Positions 18,795 to 31,675 of a stretch of DNA of 64,000 bases are shown in pieces. This stretch comes from Streptomyces antarcticus. Its GTDB lineage: Bacteria > Actinomycetota > Actinomycetes > Streptomycetales > Streptomycetaceae. Under the pieces are notes generated by a model. It saw only the letters and a list, made by a program, of their open reading frames with translations, did not search any database and was not told where the DNA came from. A program made the translations under genes and the position numbers. Within the stretch, counting starts at the first letter, position 1, and the number at the start of each line of letters is the position of its first letter. The DNA lies in the NCBI RefSeq assembly GCF_026627255.1, contig NZ_JAPNLM010000001.1, forward strand, positions 372,001 to 436,000. Reading direction: 5' to 3'.

Positions 18795-19979
18795 GTGACC
18801 CCGAGAAGCCTCCGCCCCCACCGCCACGACGTGCTCCTCGCCCTGGTCAGCGTGCTCGCGGGCCTCGTGCTCTGGTCGCTCGGCGTGCACCAGGCCGACA
18901 GCCGGGACTTCCTCCCCGACTGGGCGGCCCTGGTCCCGCTGCTGGTCCTCGGCGCGATGGAGCTGCTGCGCCGTTCCGCGCCCAGGGTGGCGCTGAACGT
19001 CGGCACCGTCGGCCTGGTCGCCGACCAGTTCACGGTCGGCAGCCTCGCCACCGTCCTGATCTTCACCGACCTGATGTACGCGGCCGTGGTCTACGGCCCG
19101 CCCGCCATGGCGCGGCGGCTCCCGGTCACCACCGGCCTGATCACCGTGGCCGTCACGATCGTCTCGGTGGCCTGGCTGCGTACGCCACAGGCCCTGCTGA
19201 TCGGTGTGGTCACCGGCCTCGTCAGCTTCGCCCCGGCCCTGACGGGGGCCACCCTGCGCAACCAGCGGGAGGCCGCCGTGGCCGCCCGGCTGCGCGCCGA
19301 GCAGACGGCGCTGCTGGCCGAGATGGACCGTACCCAGGCCGTGATGGCCGAGCGCGCCCGGATGGCGCGGGAGCTGCACGACATGGTGGCCAACCACCTC
19401 TCCGCCATCGCCATCCACTCCACCGCCGCGCTCTCCATCGACCAGCCCGGCACCAGCCGCGAGGCACTCGGTGTGATCCGGGAGAACAGCGTCCAGGGGC
19501 TGGCCGAAATGCGCCGTCTGATCGGGCTGCTGCGGGACGCCGGGGCGGGGCAGGAGCCGGCCGCCACCCCCTCGCTGGACGGCCTGGACGCCCTGCTCGG
19601 GCAGGCCCGCACCAACGGCTCGGGAAGCGGGCTGGAATTCGTCCTCCACGACGACCGGACGGACGGGGGCGCCGTGCCGGCGCCCGTGGAGCTGGCGGCG
19701 TACCGCATCCTGCAGGAGTCGCTGACCAACGCGCTCAAGCACGCGGCGCCGGGCACGGTCTCGGTCCGCGTGGCCCGCGGGGGCGGGCAGCTGAGCGTGG
19801 CCGTGGACTCCCCGTACGGGGACCGGCCCGGCCCGCGCGCCCCCGGGTCCGGAGCCGGGCTGATCGGCATGCGGGAACGGGCGGAGCTGCTGGGCGGACG
19901 GTTCACGGCGGGCCGGTCCGGCCCGGTGTGGCGGGTGCGGGCGATCCTGCCCGCGGAGGAGAGGGCGGTGGAGGCATGA
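18795..19979 (+). CDS. chiS: ChiS, sensor histidine kinase for chitinase
   Basis: About 394 residues. Several membrane segments lie in the first 140 residues. Then come a coiled linker, the HisKA_3 box ARELHDMVANHLSAIAIHS with the phospho-acceptor His, and an HATPase domain with ESLTNALKHA (N box) and GAGLIGMRERAELLGG (G box). It is the NarX-type partner of the LuxR-type regulator that overlaps its stop (ATGA), and chiC follows. The same kinase-regulator-chitinase order is the chiS-chiR-chiC locus described in S. coelicolor. The start is uncertain: GTG 18795 gives VTPRSLRPH, but GTG 18780 and TTG 18783 are also in frame. Confidence 0.85.
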   Translation: MTPRSLRPHRHDVLLALVSVLAGLVLWSLGVHQADSRDFLPDWAALVPLLVLGAMELLRRSAPRVALNVGTVGLVADQFTVGSLATVLIFTDLMYAAVVYGPPAMARRLPVTTGLITVAVTIVSVAWLRTPQALLIGVVTGLVSFAPALTGATLRNQREAAVAARLRAEQTALLAEMDRTQAVMAERARMARELHDMVANHLSAIAIHSTAALSIDQPGTSREALGVIRENSVQGLAEMRRLIGLLRDAGAGQEPAATPSLDGLDALLGQARTNGSGSGLEFVLHDDRTDGGAVPAPVELAAYRILQESLTNALKHAAPGTVSVRVARGGGQLSVAVDSPYGDRPGPRAPGSGAGLIGMRERAELLGGRFTAGRSGPVWRVRAILPAEERAVEA

Positions 19980-20629
19980 CCATCCGGGTGGTGGTGGCGG
20001 AGGACCAGAGCGCGGTACGGGCCGGGCTGGTGCTGATCCTGCGCAGCGCGGGCGACATCGAGGTGGCGGGCGAAGCCGCCGACGGGGAGGAGGCGGTGCG
20101 CCTCGCCCGGGAACTACGTCCGGATCTCGTCCTCATGGACGTCCAGATGCCCCGGCTCGACGGGGTGTCGGCGACGCGCCAGGTGGTCGCGGAGGGGCTG
20201 GCGGACGTCCTCGTCCTGACCACCTTCGACCTCGACGAGTACGTCTTCGGGGCGCTGCGGGCGGGGGCGGCCGGCTTCCTGCTGAAGAACGCGGACGCGG
20301 CCGAGCTGATCGAGGCGGTACGCACCGTCGCGCGCGGGGAGGGCCTGATCGCCCCGGCGGTGACCAGGCGGCTGATCGCCGAGTTCGCCTGCCCGCAGGT
20401 GCGCCGGCCGCAGGCCCCGCCGGAGACCGCGGCGGCGGTGGCCTCGCTCACGCGCCGGGAGCGGGAGGTGCTGGGATGCCTGGGAGAGGGGCTCTCGAAC
20501 GCGGAGATCGCGGTACGGCTGGAGATGGCCGAGGCCACCGTGAAGACGCACGTCAGCAGGCTGCTGGGGAAGCTGGACCTGCGCAGCAGGGTCCAAGCGG
20601 CCGTACTGGCAGGAGAGTTGGGCATTTAG
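19976..20629 (+). CDS. chiR: ChiR, LuxR-type response regulator
   Basis: 217 residues. The receiver domain holds the acidic pocket and phospho-Asp in LVLMDVQMPRLDG, and the switch region ends in K of FLLKNAD. The C-terminal LuxR/NarL helix-turn-helix runs from SLTRREREVLGCLGEG to TVKTHVSRLLGKL. Its ATG overlaps the kinase stop, so kinase and regulator are co-translated. In S. coelicolor ChiR is required for induction of chiC; by position it should act at the promoter directly downstream (20636-20677). Confidence 0.9.
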   Translation: MTIRVVVAEDQSAVRAGLVLILRSAGDIEVAGEAADGEEAVRLARELRPDLVLMDVQMPRLDGVSATRQVVAEGLADVLVLTTFDLDEYVFGALRAGAAGFLLKNADAAELIEAVRTVARGEGLIAPAVTRRLIAEFACPQVRRPQAPPETAAAVASLTRREREVLGCLGEGLSNAEIAVRLEMAEATVKTHVSRLLGKLDLRSRVQAAVLAGELGI

Positions 20630-20635
20630 GAGCAC

Positions 20636-20677
20636 CGGTCTGGACCTCTTGACGGTTGGTCCAGACCTTTCTACGCT
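20636..20677 (+). promoter_or_regulatory. chiC promoter with direct-repeat operators
   Basis: Two related 12-bp boxes, CGGTCTGGACCT (20636-20647) and TGGTCCAGACCT (20657-20668), flank the -35 hexamer TTGACG (20649-20654). A -10-like TACGCT (20672-20677) follows after exactly 17 bp. Direct repeats of this type are the known control element of Streptomyces chitinase promoters (chitin induction and glucose repression). Each box is itself nearly palindromic (GGTCYRGACC). Confidence 0.85.
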
Positions 20678-20789
20678 CGCGGAACACTGTGGTGAGCGTG
20701 CATGACAAAGCGTGCTCACGGGCGGCGCAGGTCCCACCCCCATGCCGGAGCCGGCCCCACGGCTCCGGCGGACCTACGGAGGAACACCC

Positions 20790-22646
20790 TTGAGCACAGC
20801 ATCCCCACCCCGCAGCCGGCGCACCCGGTTCTTCACCCGGGTCGCGGCGGTCGTGGCCGCCCTCGCCGTACCGATCAGCGGGCTCGTCGCGCTGGCCGGC
20901 CCGGCGCAGGCCGCCGCCGCCGCGACCGCGACGTACACCAAGGTCTCCGACTGGGGCTCCGGCTTCGAGGGCAAGTGGACGGTGAAGAACACCGGCACCA
21001 CCACCCTCACGAGCTGGACCGTGGAGTGGGACTACCCGGCCGGCACCTCGGTCACCTCGGCCTGGGACGCCACCGTCACCAGCTCGGGCACCCACTGGAC
21101 GGGCAAAAACCTCGGCTGGAACGGCACCCTCTCCCCCGGTGCCAGCATCAGCTTCGGCTTCAACGGCGCCGGCGCGGGCGCCCCCAGCGGCTGCAAGATC
21201 AACGGCGGCCCCTGTGACGGCACCACCCAGCCCGGCGACAACCCGCCCTCCGCTCCCGGCACCCCCACCGCCGCGAACGTCACCGAGACCTCGCTGACCC
21301 TGAACTGGACGGCCGCCACCGACGACAAGGGCGTCAAGAACTACGACGTCTACCGCGGCGGCGCCAAGGTCGCCACGGTGACCGGCCGCAGCTACTCGGA
21401 CACCGGCCTGACCAAGGGCACGTCGTACGCCTACACGGTGATCGCCCGCGACAGCATCGACCAGACCGGCCCCTCCTCCGGCGCGCTCTCCGTCACCACG
21501 CCCGGCGGCGGTGGCACCGATCCGGGCGCCGGCACCAAGGTCAAGCTCGGCTACTTCACCAACTGGGGCGTCTACGGACGCAACTACCACGTGAAGAACC
21601 TGGTCACCTCGGGCTCCGCCGCGAAGATCACCCACATCAACTACGCCTTCGGCAACGTCCAGGGCGGCCGCTGCACCATCGGCGACGCCTACGCGGACTA
21701 CGACAAGGCCTACACCGCCGACCAGAGCGTCGACGGCAAGGCGGACACCTGGGACCAGCCGCTGCGCGGCAACTTCAACCAGCTGCGCAAGCTGAAGGCC
21801 CAGTACCCGCACATCAAGATCCTGTGGTCCTTCGGCGGCTGGACCTGGTCCGGCGGCTTCGGCCAGGCCGCCGCCAACCCGGCCGCCTTCGCCCAGTCCT
21901 GCTACGACCTGGTGGAGGACCCGCGCTGGGCCGACGTCTTCGACGGCATCGACCTCGACTGGGAGTACCCGAACGCCTGCGGCCTGACCTGTGACACCAG
22001 CGGCGCCGCCTCCCTGAAGAACCTGATGCAGGCCACCCGGGCCAAGTTCAGCGGGAACAACCTGGTCACCGCCGCGATCTCCGCCGACGGCTCCAACGGC
22101 GGCAAGCTGGACGCGGCCGACTACGGCGGCGCGGCCCAGTACGTCGACTTCTACAACGTCATGACGTACGACTTCTTCGGCGGCTGGGCGGCGCAGGGCC
22201 CGACGGCCCCGCACTCCCCGCTCACCGCCTACCCGGGCATCCCGCAGGAGGGCTTCAACTCCGAGGCCGCGATCACCAAGCTCAAGGGCAAGGGGATCCC
22301 CGGCTCCAAGCTCAACCTCGGCATCGGCTTCTACGGCCGCGGCTGGACCGGCGTCACCCAGGCCACCCCCGGCGGCACCGCCACCGGCCCGGCCCCCGGC
22401 ACGTACGAGCCGGGCATCGAGGACTACAAGGTGCTCAAGGCCAGCTGCCCGTCCACCGGCACCATCGCCGGCACGGCCTACGCCAAGTGCGGCAGCAACT
22501 GGTGGAGCTACGACACCCCCGCCACGGTCGCCTCGAAGATGAGCTGGACCAAGCAGCAGGGCCTCAGGGGAGCCTTCTTCTGGGAGTTCAGCGGCGACAC
22601 CACCAACGGTGAGCTCGCCAACGCGATCCACACCGGGCTGCAGTAA
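20790..22646 (+). CDS. chiC: ChiC, secreted family 18 chitinase
   Basis: 618-residue exported chitinase. The signal peptide (about 1-42) has an Arg-rich start (RSRRTRFF) and ends in an AQA-type site. A CBM2-type carbohydrate-binding domain (about 46-145) is followed by a fibronectin III domain (about 155-240). A Gly/Thr/Pro linker leads to the GH18 catalytic domain (about 250-615), with DGIDLDWEYP at about 385-394 holding the catalytic Glu. This architecture is that of Streptomyces ChiC. The start is TTG with GGAGG eight bases upstream; a longer frame from 20712 is not supported. It is controlled by the adjacent ChiS-ChiR pair and is followed by a strong terminator. Confidence 0.95.
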   Translation: MSTASPPRSRRTRFFTRVAAVVAALAVPISGLVALAGPAQAAAAATATYTKVSDWGSGFEGKWTVKNTGTTTLTSWTVEWDYPAGTSVTSAWDATVTSSGTHWTGKNLGWNGTLSPGASISFGFNGAGAGAPSGCKINGGPCDGTTQPGDNPPSAPGTPTAANVTETSLTLNWTAATDDKGVKNYDVYRGGAKVATVTGRSYSDTGLTKGTSYAYTVIARDSIDQTGPSSGALSVTTPGGGGTDPGAGTKVKLGYFTNWGVYGRNYHVKNLVTSGSAAKITHINYAFGNVQGGRCTIGDAYADYDKAYTADQSVDGKADTWDQPLRGNFNQLRKLKAQYPHIKILWSFGGWTWSGGFGQAAANPAAFAQSCYDLVEDPRWADVFDGIDLDWEYPNACGLTCDTSGAASLKNLMQATRAKFSGNNLVTAAISADGSNGGKLDAADYGGAAQYVDFYNVMTYDFFGGWAAQGPTAPHSPLTAYPGIPQEGFNSEAAITKLKGKGIPGSKLNLGIGFYGRGWTGVTQATPGGTATGPAPGTYEPGIEDYKVLKASCPSTGTIAGTAYAKCGSNWWSYDTPATVASKMSWTKQQGLRGAFFWEFSGDTTNGELANAIHTGLQ

Positions 22647-22674
22647 CCGCCGCTGAGCGCATCCGGTGACAGAC

Positions 22675-22714
22675 GAAGCCGGGGAGAAGGGTCCGCCCCC
22701 CTCTCCCCGGCTTC
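22675..22714 (+). terminator. Terminator of chiC
   Basis: A perfect 13-bp stem, GAAGCCGGGGAGA paired with TCTCCCCGGCTTC, with a 14-nt loop, 28 bp after the chiC stop. Confidence 0.9.
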
Positions 22715-22740
22715 TCCACGCCGTACGCGATCCCGCTCGG

Positions 22741-22881
22741 GCCACGTTCACCCACCCCCGGACTCCGTCCGGGGAGACCCCTGTACAACGGGAGCGGAAT
22801 TCAGGCCACATTCACCCGCCCCCAGACTCCGTCCGGGGAGACCCCCGTACAACGGGAGCGGAATTCAGGCCACATTCACCC
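22741..22881. repeat. 64-bp tandem repeat over the 3' end of the DUF2550 gene
   Basis: Two full copies (22741-22804 and 22805-22868) match at 60 of 64 positions, and a 13-bp third start lies at 22869-22881. Each copy can fold into two hairpins: CCCCGGAC-TCC-GTCCGGGG (one mismatch in copy 2) and CCCGT-ACA-ACGGG. The last codons and stop of the minus-strand gene (stop 22865-22867) lie in the repeat, so the duplication repeats the gene end. Confidence 0.92.
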
Positions 22882-23317
22882 GTTGCCCGGGCGGCGCCGC
22901 CTCGAGCCACGCCAGGAACCCGGTCAGCGCGTCGTCGCTCATCGCCAGCTCCAGGCGCGTCCCGCGGTGGAGGGCGCCGAGCACGACGGCGTCGGAGAGC
23001 AGGGCCAGCTCCTCCTCGCCCTCGGGAGCGCGCCGGGCGAGCACCTCGATGGACGAGCGCTCCAGCAGCCGGCGCGGCCGCGGCGAGTAGCTGAAAACGC
23101 GGAACCACTCGATCCGGTCGCCGCTGTAGCGGGCGACCCCGTACACCCAGCCCTTGCCGGAGACGTCCGGCTCCTCGGACACGCCCCAGCGCATGCTGCA
23201 GTCGAAGGTTCCGCCGGACCGCTGGATGAGTCTGCGGCGCAGTCCGAACACAAACAGCCCGATCACCACCAGGGCTACGACCAGGCCGCTCACAAGCAGA
23301 GCGAGGAGCATCTTCAC
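22865..23317 (-). CDS. DUF2550 membrane-anchored protein
   Basis: 150 residues. One N-terminal membrane segment (about 3-26) is followed by a basic RRRLIQRSGG and a soluble domain with FDCSMRW and WFRVFSYSPRPRR, the pattern of the actinobacterial DUF2550 family, commonly found directly downstream of atpC. The start is GTG (GTG AAG ATG) with GAGGAGG upstream. It ends inside the 64-bp tandem repeat. The atp terminator (23424-23451) separates it from atpC. Function unknown. Confidence 0.88.
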   Translation of the reverse strand: MKMLLALLVSGLVVALVVIGLFVFGLRRRLIQRSGGTFDCSMRWGVSEEPDVSGKGWVYGVARYSGDRIEWFRVFSYSPRPRRLLERSSIEVLARRAPEGEEELALLSDAVVLGALHRGTRLELAMSDDALTGFLAWLEAAPPGQRVNVA

Positions 23318-23423
23318 CGACCTCCTCGCTCATCGAAATACCGCGTGCGAAAAAACGACCTGCATCGCCTCAGCCGCGACCCGGTCTGGAAAGCTCCAGA
23401 ACGGACCGCGGCTGAGGTCTGCC

Positions 23424-23451
23424 GAGCCCCGGAAGTCGCCCTCCGGGGCTC
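23424..23451 (-). terminator. Terminator of the ATP synthase operon
   Basis: A 10-bp perfect stem (GAGCCCCGGA with TCCGGGGCTC) and 8-nt loop, 24 bp beyond the atpC stop on the minus strand. Confidence 0.85.
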
Positions 23452-23475
23452 AGCCTTTCAAACTCCGACGGGCGT

Positions 23476-23847
23476 TCAGCCCGTTACGGCGCGCAGTCGG
23501 ACATCCGCGCGACGCTCGGCGGCCGCGTCGGCCTCCGACTTCGCGCGCTCCAGTGCCCGCTCCGCACGCTGGACGTCGATCTCGTCAGCGAGCTCGGCGA
23601 TCTCGGCCAGCAGGGACAGCTTGTTGTCCGCGAACGAGATGAAACCGCCGTGCACCGCGGCGACGACAGTGGCGCCGTCAGTGGTGCGGATGGTCACAGG
23701 GCCCGATTCCAGCACACCGAGAAGCGGCTGGTGACCGGGCATGACGCCGATGTCGCCGGACGTGGTGCGGGCGACAACAAGGGTGGCCTCGCCGGACCAG
23801 ACATTGCGGTCCGCCGCGACCAGCTCGACGTGCAGCTCAGCAGCCAA
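23476..23847 (-). CDS. atpC: ATP synthase epsilon subunit
   Basis: 123 residues, the epsilon subunit of F1 that links gamma to the c-ring and inhibits ATP hydrolysis. The N-terminal beta sandwich (AELHVELVAADRNVWSGEAT, GVMPGHQPLLGVLESG) and a C-terminal helical hairpin rich in Ala/Glu/Arg are clear. The start is TTG with GAGGAG seven bases upstream, agreeing with the remembered family start (AAELHV). It is the last gene of the operon, 140 bp after atpD. The gap contains a hairpin (23913-23943), which may tune expression of this subunit. Confidence 0.93.
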   Translation of the reverse strand: MAAELHVELVAADRNVWSGEATLVVARTTSGDIGVMPGHQPLLGVLESGPVTIRTTDGATVVAAVHGGFISFADNKLSLLAEIAELADEIDVQRAERALERAKSEADAAAERRADVRLRAVTG

Positions 23848-23912
23848 GGTGGCTCCTCGGGTCACCACCCGGCGGGTAAGCCGGGTGTTGGGTCAAATTC
23901 TAATGGGCGTGG

Positions 23913-23943
23913 GGAGAGGGACGGGACACACCCGCCCCTCTCC
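23913..23943 (-). promoter_or_regulatory. Hairpin between atpD and atpC
   Basis: An 8-bp stem (GGAGAGGG with CCCTCTCC) and 15-nt loop in the atpD-atpC gap. It could be a partial terminator or mRNA stabiliser; no further evidence. Confidence 0.4.
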
Positions 23944-23987
23944 GTGGATCCTTCGGATCCGATGCGCTCCTCGTGGAGCGCGCCGGA

Positions 23988-26359
<2,372 letters not shown>

Positions 26360-26379
26360 GAGTCAGGTCCCTTCCGTCG

Positions 26380-27975
<1,596 letters not shown>

Positions 27976-28021
27976 CTGGGTTCCCTGCTCTCCTTGTTGG
28001 GCCTGAAGCTTCTTGTGGGGT

Positions 28022-28075
28022 CTGGGGGCGACCCCCAGGAATCTTCTGCAAGTTCTGCACGGCCCAACCGGGCCG
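28022..28075 (-). promoter_or_regulatory. Two hairpins in the atpH-atpA gap
   Basis: CTGGGGG-CGA-CCCCCAG (28022-28038) and GGCCC-AACC-GGGCC (28062-28075) lie in the only sizeable gap between F1 genes, upstream of atpA. They may process or stabilise the mRNA so that alpha, gamma, beta and epsilon are made at a different level from delta. Only the hairpins are seen; the role is inference. Confidence 0.45.
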
Positions 28076-28104
28076 CTAGGAATGCGTTGTTCTTTTGGTG
28101 TTGG

Positions 28105-28920
28105 TCAGCCGGCCATGCGGCGGGTCGCCTCGGAGAGGCGGTCCGCGATGGTGCCGTCGATGACCTCGTCGCCGACCCGCACCACGATCCCGCCGAGGAC
28201 CGTGGGGTCCACTTCGAGGTTCAGGTGCATCTGGCGGCCGTACAGCTTGGCCAGGACCGCGCCGAGACGCTGCTTCTGCACGTCGCTGAGCGGAACCGCG
28301 GTGGTCACCGTGGCGACCATGCGGTTGCGGCGCTCGGCGGCGAGCGTGGACAGGGACTCGAGGCCCGCTTCCAGGCTACGTCCACGCGGGTGCGTGACAA
28401 GTCGCGTGACGAGACGCTCGGTGCCGGCGTTCGCCTTGCCGCCCAGCAGGCTGCGGAGCAGCTCGCTCTTGGCGGAGGCGGTGGCCGCACGGTCGGTCAG
28501 CGCCGCGCGCAGCTCGGTGCTCGAGGCGACGATCCGGCCGAAGCGGAAGACCTCGTCCTCGACGTCGTCGAGCGCGCCGCCCTGCTGGGCGGCGGTGAGC
28601 TCGGCGGTGGCCGCCAGCTCCTCCAGCGCGTCCACCAGGTCGCGGGACTGCGACCAGCGGGACCGGACCATGCCGGACACCAGGTCGAGGGTCTCCCCGC
28701 CGACCTGGCCGCTCAGCAGGCGCCCGGCCAGCTCGGCCTTGGCCTCGCCGGACTGCGCCGGGTCCGTGATGACCCGACGCAGCGAGACCTCACGGTCGAG
28801 CAGCGTGGTGACGGCATCCAGCTCACCGGCGAGCTTCGCCGCGTCGACGGACGTGTTGTCCGTCAGCGCGTCGAGACGCTCACGCGCGGAGGCCAGTGCC
28901 TCGCGGCTCGCTCCGTTCAT
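28105..28920 (-). CDS. atpH: ATP synthase delta subunit
   Basis: 271-residue stalk subunit joining F1 to the b subunits. It is longer than the roughly 180 residues of E. coli, as expected for Streptomyces, with an extended N-terminal part. The C-terminal signature LNLEVDPTVLGGIVVRVGDEVIDGTI is clear. Its ATG overlaps the atpF stop by 4 bp, so translation is coupled. Confidence 0.95.
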   Translation of the reverse strand: MNGASREALASARERLDALTDNTSVDAAKLAGELDAVTTLLDREVSLRRVITDPAQSGEAKAELAGRLLSGQVGGETLDLVSGMVRSRWSQSRDLVDALEELAATAELTAAQQGGALDDVEDEVFRFGRIVASSTELRAALTDRAATASAKSELLRSLLGGKANAGTERLVTRLVTHPRGRSLEAGLESLSTLAAERRNRMVATVTTAVPLSDVQKQRLGAVLAKLYGRQMHLNLEVDPTVLGGIVVRVGDEVIDGTIADRLSEATRRMAG

Positions 28921-29468
28921 CGGGCAGCCCCGTTCGACGCTGCCTTCTCCTCGAGCTCGCTGAGGAAACGGTCGATGGTGCGGCTCTGCCGGGCGTGGTC
29001 CTCGAGGGACTCGCCGACGAGCTTGCCGGCCAGGTCGGTGGCGAGCTTGCCCACGTCCTGACGCAGCGCGTGAGAGGCGGCCTTGCGGTCGGCCTCGATC
29101 TGCGTGTGGCCGGCAGCGATGATCTCCTCACGCTGCCGCTGGCCCTCTGCGCGCAGTTCTTCCTTGAGCGCAGTGCCCTGCTCCAGCGCATCCTGGCGCA
29201 GGCGCGCGGCCTCGTGCCGGGCCTCGGCGAGCTGGGCCTTGTACTGCTCCAGCACGCTCTGGGCCTCGGTCTGAGCGGCCTCAGCCTTCTCGATACCGCC
29301 TTCGATGGCCTCGCGGCGCTCGTCCAGAACCTTGTTGATGTTCGGGAGGAGCTTCTTCGCGAGGAAACCGAAGACGATGACGAAGGCGATCAGACCGATG
29401 ACGAGCTCGGGGATCGGCGGGATGAGGGGGTTTTGAGCTTCCTCAGCCGCGAGAACCAGGAGGTTCAC
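28917..29468 (-). CDS. atpF: ATP synthase b subunit
   Basis: 183-residue peripheral stalk. One membrane segment (about 19-40, PIPELVIGLIAFVIVFGFLAKK) is followed by a long charged helix (about 45-175) typical of subunit b. The start is GTG with AAAGG upstream. It is 41 bp after atpE and overlaps atpH. Confidence 0.95.
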   Translation of the reverse strand: MNLLVLAAEEAQNPLIPPIPELVIGLIAFVIVFGFLAKKLLPNINKVLDERREAIEGGIEKAEAAQTEAQSVLEQYKAQLAEARHEAARLRQDALEQGTALKEELRAEGQRQREEIIAAGHTQIEADRKAASHALRQDVGKLATDLAGKLVGESLEDHARQSRTIDRFLSELEEKAASNGAAR

Positions 29469-29509
29469 TTCAGTGCCTTTCGTCTAGTGGCTGGTCGTGA
29501 ATCCGAAGA

Positions 29510-29800
<291 letters not shown>

Positions 29801-29814
29801 TCAGGGAGCGAGGA

Positions 29815-30636
29815 TCAGTGGTGCTCTGCGAGCGCGCCCTGAATGAAGCTGCAGGCCAGGAGCACGAAGACGTACGCCTGGACGGCCTGGATGAAGAGCT
29901 CGAACGCGGTCATCACCAGGACCATGACGAACGAGACGCCGGCGTAGGCGATCCCGATGCCGTTCAACAGGTACCAGCTGGCGATCGTGAAGAGCAGCAG
30001 CAAGGTGTGACCGGCAAACATGTTCGCGAACAGTCGGACCGCGTGGGTGAAGGGGCGGACCAGGACGTTCGAGAAGAACTCGATGACCATGACCATCGGC
30101 AGGACCGGGCCGAGCGACTTGTCGTAGCCCGTCAGGTTCTTGAAGCCGCCGACGAAGCCGTGACGCTTGAACGTCACGCTCATCCAGATCACGTACACGA
30201 TCGCCGCCAGGGCGGCGGGGTACGAGATGATCGCAGTGACCGGGAACTGGGCCATCGGAACGATGGACCAGAGGTTCATGATCCAGACGAAGAAGAACAG
30301 CGTGACCATCAGGGGGACGTACTTCTCGCCCTCCTTCTTGCCCAGCGTCTCGTACACGATGCCGCGGCGCACGAAGTCGTAGCCGGCCTCGGCAACCATC
30401 TGGAGCTTGCCCGGGACGACCTTCGGCTTGCGGAAGGCCAGCCAGAAGAAGCCGACGATGACGACCGTGCCGAGCAGGGCCAGCAGCATCGTCTTGTTGA
30501 AGTAGATGTTGCTGTCCGCGTCGCCGAAGATCGGCTCGAACAGGAACGAGTGCAGGCCGGGAGCCGGGAATCCACAACCGTCGAAGATGTGGCAGTCGGT
30601 CTCGAAGGCGAGCACCGTCGTCGGGTCAGCACTCAC
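29815..30636 (-). CDS. atpB: ATP synthase a subunit
   Basis: 273-residue membrane subunit forming the proton half-channels, with about six hydrophobic segments. HAVRLFANMFAGHTLLLL contains the essential Arg. The start is GTG that gives VSADPTTVLAFETD, with AAGGAG seven bases upstream; a longer frame to 30696 is not supported. It is 225 bp after atpI, a gap large enough for an extra promoter. Confidence 0.95.
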   Translation of the reverse strand: MSADPTTVLAFETDCHIFDGCGFPAPGLHSFLFEPIFGDADSNIYFNKTMLLALLGTVVIVGFFWLAFRKPKVVPGKLQMVAEAGYDFVRRGIVYETLGKKEGEKYVPLMVTLFFFVWIMNLWSIVPMAQFPVTAIISYPAALAAIVYVIWMSVTFKRHGFVGGFKNLTGYDKSLGPVLPMVMVIEFFSNVLVRPFTHAVRLFANMFAGHTLLLLFTIASWYLLNGIGIAYAGVSFVMVLVMTAFELFIQAVQAYVFVLLACSFIQGALAEHH

Positions 30637-30861
30637 CGCGGGCTCCTTCAGCGTGGCGCATAGGTACGGCAACCTCGTTGTGTCGGCGCGGCGCACAGCC
30701 GCTGTTCGGCACTGGACTGGTGTTACGGATGTGGGGGCGACGTTCAGGCAGTGAGCCTCGCGATGGAACAGGCGTCAGCTCAGATGCCCGCGCCCGCAGT
30801 GCCGCAGATGGCACTGGACGATAGCAGGATCCCGACCACGCGCTTATGCCACCCCTACCCC

Positions 30862-31299
30862 TCACGTCTTCGGTCCGGAATTGTCGGGCTTTTCGCCCTT
30901 CATCGAGTCCGGTTCGACGTAGAGGATCTTGGCCTTCATATGAGCACGCGCCTGTGCCGCGATCCACACCAGGGTGGTGACGACGAGCGTGAGGGCGAAG
31001 GCCTTGGGATTGAACAGCGTCGTGTTCTTGAACGTGGCGACGAAGACGAAGAGCAGCAGGATCTGGGCCGTGTAGAGCATGAGCCCCATGGCCTGGAACA
31101 GGTGCGGCAACGATTTCGCAGTGCGTTGGAGAACGACGAATCCGATGCCCATGAACAGGATCACGACCAGCGTCGCGACGACGGCTCCGACAGCGCCCTT
31201 GCCCCCGGCGACCAACGCACTGATACCGGCGGCAACAGCGCCGGCGACAGCCGTGGGCACGACGGCTTGAAGGAGAAGTCGGGTGTCATCTGACCGCAT
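30862..31299 (-). CDS. atpI: AtpI, ATP synthase accessory membrane protein
   Basis: 145 residues with four hydrophobic segments, first gene of the operon. AtpI-type proteins help c-ring assembly. Sequence identity to other AtpI is usually low, so the assignment rests on position, size and topology. The ATG has GGAGC about eight bases upstream. The C-terminus is charged (MKGEKPDNSGPKT). Confidence 0.88.
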   Translation of the reverse strand: MRSDDTRLLLQAVVPTAVAGAVAAGISALVAGGKGAVGAVVATLVVILFMGIGFVVLQRTAKSLPHLFQAMGLMLYTAQILLLFVFVATFKNTTLFNPKAFALTLVVTTLVWIAAQARAHMKAKILYVEPDSMKGEKPDNSGPKT

Positions 31300-31624
31300 G
31301 GCGGTTTGCTCCGCGTGATGATGGGGGGCAAGGGACTCGTACGGGACGAGCGTGAGCCCGGTTCGAGTGAAGACCTCGGGCCAATGGACCGTCGCACTAC
31401 GGTCCTTCGGCTCTGTCGCCGGGTTTAGTGAACGGTATCACAAAGTATTTGATGAGAGCTTTACCCGCAGGGTGTGCCCACTGTCACACATGAGAGTGAC
31501 CCTGCGCGTGTATGCAAGACCGATTGCCAACATGTCTGCTAATGCGGCTTTAGAGTATAAAACGCGGTCGTCGAGGACGAGCCCGATCGGGGCTGACCTA
31601 CTTCGCGACCTTGACCGCACACAG
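31300..31624. other. AT-richer spacer upstream of atpI
   Basis: No gene is supported here. Over 31441-31560, 59 of 120 bases are G or C, far below the rest of the window. The minus-strand promoter of the atp operon should lie here (for example around TTGTGA near 31440), but no well-spaced hexamer pair stands out. A 60-codon minus frame at 31438-31620 has no ribosome-binding site and runs out of the terminator region. Confidence 0.6.
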
Positions 31625-31656
31625 GCGTGGGCCCCTGCCTCGACAGGGGCCCACGC
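31625..31656 (-). terminator. Terminator of the small secreted-protein gene
   Basis: A perfect 13-bp stem (GCGTGGGCCCCTG) with a 6-nt loop, 19 bp past the stop of the 31676-32011 gene. Confidence 0.9.
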
Positions 31657-31675
31657 CGTTGAAGCTTCGCTCAGC

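Noticed and set aside
22741..22881. 64-bp repeats as a CRISPR array
   Set aside because: Direct head-to-tail copies with no spacers; only two full units.
31438..31620. A 60-codon minus-strand frame upstream of atpI
   Set aside because: No ribosome-binding site, starts close to a terminator and has no recognisable motif; treated as spacer.
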